From TMED26 sp042088965 (GTDB taxonomy: Bacteria; Pseudomonadota; Alphaproteobacteria; Thalassobaculales; Thalassobaculaceae), in contig JBELLC010000138.1 of assembly GCA_042088965.1 (NCBI GenBank), forward strand, positions 1 through 6,639: a stretch of DNA of 6,639 nucleotides, in the 5' to 3' direction. Shown here piece after piece: positions 5,811 through 6,639 of this stretch (positions within the stretch are counted from its first letter, which is position 1; each line of letters opens with the position of its first letter). The translations under genes and the position numbers were made by a program. The notes below the pieces were generated by a model, which was given only the letters and a program-made list of their open reading frames with translations, ran no database searches and had not been told where the DNA came from.

Positions 5811-6639
5811 TCAACCATCACTGTGGCGAAAAGGCAAATTATCTTCGATATAGCCTTTTTCCGCCGCCATTTCCCGGCGCTCGGCTGCCAAAAAATTTTC
5901 AACCGCCTGATGAAACCCCTGGTGGGGAATGTAGTGAACGCTGTGGGTATAGGTTGGCACATAGCCGCGTTGAATTTTATGCGGCCCTTGAGCGCCAGCT
6001 TCGACCCGTTTTAGGCCATGAGCAATGGCAAAATCGATGGCTTGGTAATAGCAAATTTCAAAATGTAGAAACTTAAAATCCGCAATACAGCCCCAATTGC
6101 GGCCAAACAATGTATCTGTGCCAATGAGATTGAGCGCGCCTGCAACGGGCTTGCCATCGTGTTCGGCCAGGATCAACAAAACCCGGTCCGCCATACGTTC
6201 GCCAAGCAGTTGGAAAAATTCCCGGTTGAGATAGGCGGAGCCCCATTTGCGATCAGAGGTATCAACATAAAACTGGTAAAAGGCGTCCCAGTCACTGGGT
6301 CGGATATCATCGCCAGTTGCGCATCTGATATTGATATCTAAGGCGCTGACTTCGCGGCGTTCCTTGCGGATCGCTTTGCGTTTGCGCGATGCCAAGTCTG
6401 CCAAAAAGTCATCAAAGCTTTGGTAGTCATGATTATGCCAATGATATTGCAGACCAAGACGTTGCAAAAACCCTTGATTACCCAGCGCGTGCCAGTCTTC
6501 CTCGGGGAGAAAATTTAGATGCAACGAGGATACATCATGCGCGCTGACGGCCTGCTGCAGGCCAGCCACCAAAAGCCCTGTGACGTGCGCACGGTCTTGG
6601 TCTGGGCGGATTAACAAGCGTGGCCCAGACACTGGCGTA
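5811..6639 (-). CDS. PF04339 (DUF482) GNAT/FemAB-like N-acyltransferase family protein (5' partial)
   Basis: The visible 275 residues form the C-terminal part of a protein in the family annotated as GNAT N-acetyltransferase or peptidoglycan-biosynthesis FemAB-like (PF04339). Characteristic stretches in order are VSGPRLLIRP, SSLHLNFL, HWHNHDYQSFDDFLADL, SRKRKAIRKERREV, FYQFYVDTSDRKWG, the GNAT-like core ADRVLLILAEHDGKPVAGALN, WGCIADFKFLHFEICYYQAID, and KRVEAGAQGPHKIQRGY. Family members run to roughly 390 residues, so about 110-120 N-terminal residues lie beyond the window. The frame is open to the last base and reads TPVSGPRLL across the edge, so the GTG at 6630-6632 is an internal valine and not a start. 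The biochemical reaction of this family is not established to my knowledge; acyl transfer is inferred from fold. It is transcribed toward the small gene and the shared terminator. Family call is strong, function is open. Confidence 0.88.
   Translation of the reverse strand, partial: TPVSGPRLLIRPDQDRAHVTGLLVAGLQQAVSAHDVSSLHLNFLPEEDWHALGNQGFLQRLGLQYHWHNHDYQSFDDFLADLASRKRKAIRKERREVSALDINIRCATGDDIRPSDWDAFYQFYVDTSDRKWGSAYLNREFFQLLGERMADRVLLILAEHDGKPVAGALNLIGTDTLFGRNWGCIADFKFLHFEICYYQAIDFAIAHGLKRVEAGAQGPHKIQRGYVPTYTHSVHYIPHQGFHQAVENFLAAERREMAAEKGYIEDNLPFRHSDG

Noticed and set aside
5783..6076. 97-codon open frame on the + strand at the end of the acyltransferase gene
   Set aside because: It runs antisense to the conserved C-terminal part of the PF04339 gene and lacks a convincing ribosome binding site.
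6630..6632. GTG on the - strand as the start of the acyltransferase gene
   Set aside because: The frame continues to the window edge as TPVSGPRLL, a conserved internal stretch of the family.

Overview
The window reads as a piece of a bacterial chromosome of moderate GC content, most likely from an alphaproteobacterium. The grounds for this are the pyrE product, whose catalytic loop (RKKPKGFG) and PRPP motif (VEDLATDGGSK) are of a type I associate with alphaproteobacteria, and a PF04339 (DUF482) acyltransferase-like protein that is frequent in that class. The genus cannot be fixed from the sequence. Coding density is high and no gene-free stretch exceeds about 100 bases.

Bases 1-4073 (+ strand) hold most of a HAAT/Liv-type ABC importer operon: the C-terminal part of a periplasmic substrate-binding protein (start lies before the window), the permease LivH, a single-chain fusion of the second permease LivM with the ATPase LivG, and the second ATPase LivF. 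The LivH/LivMG and LivMG/LivF junctions are 4-base stop/start overlaps, so the subunits are probably translationally coupled. The binding protein would deliver an amino acid or related small polar compound to a LivH-LivM membrane pore powered by the LivG-LivF ATPase pair. The exact substrate cannot be read from the sequence.

Bases 4074-5502 (+ strand) hold a second unit: a plausible sigma70-type promoter, pyrE (orotate phosphoribosyltransferase, UMP synthesis), a GstB-like glutathione S-transferase whose ribosome binding site overlaps the pyrE stop codon, and a strong hairpin that can terminate transcription from both sides.

Bases 5503-6639 are read on the - strand: a 60-residue unrecognised protein with a possible helix-turn-helix character, and upstream of it most of a PF04339 GNAT/FemAB-like acyltransferase whose start lies beyond the window edge.

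Most of the window is ordinary. The point most worth a second look is in the transporter ATPases. The LivG-domain signature motif (LSPES) and the LivF Walker A motif (KSE in place of KTT/KST) are both altered, and these two elements face each other in the same composite ATP site. The other composite site is fully canonical. I see no mobile element, CRISPR array, phage gene, defence system or RNA gene.
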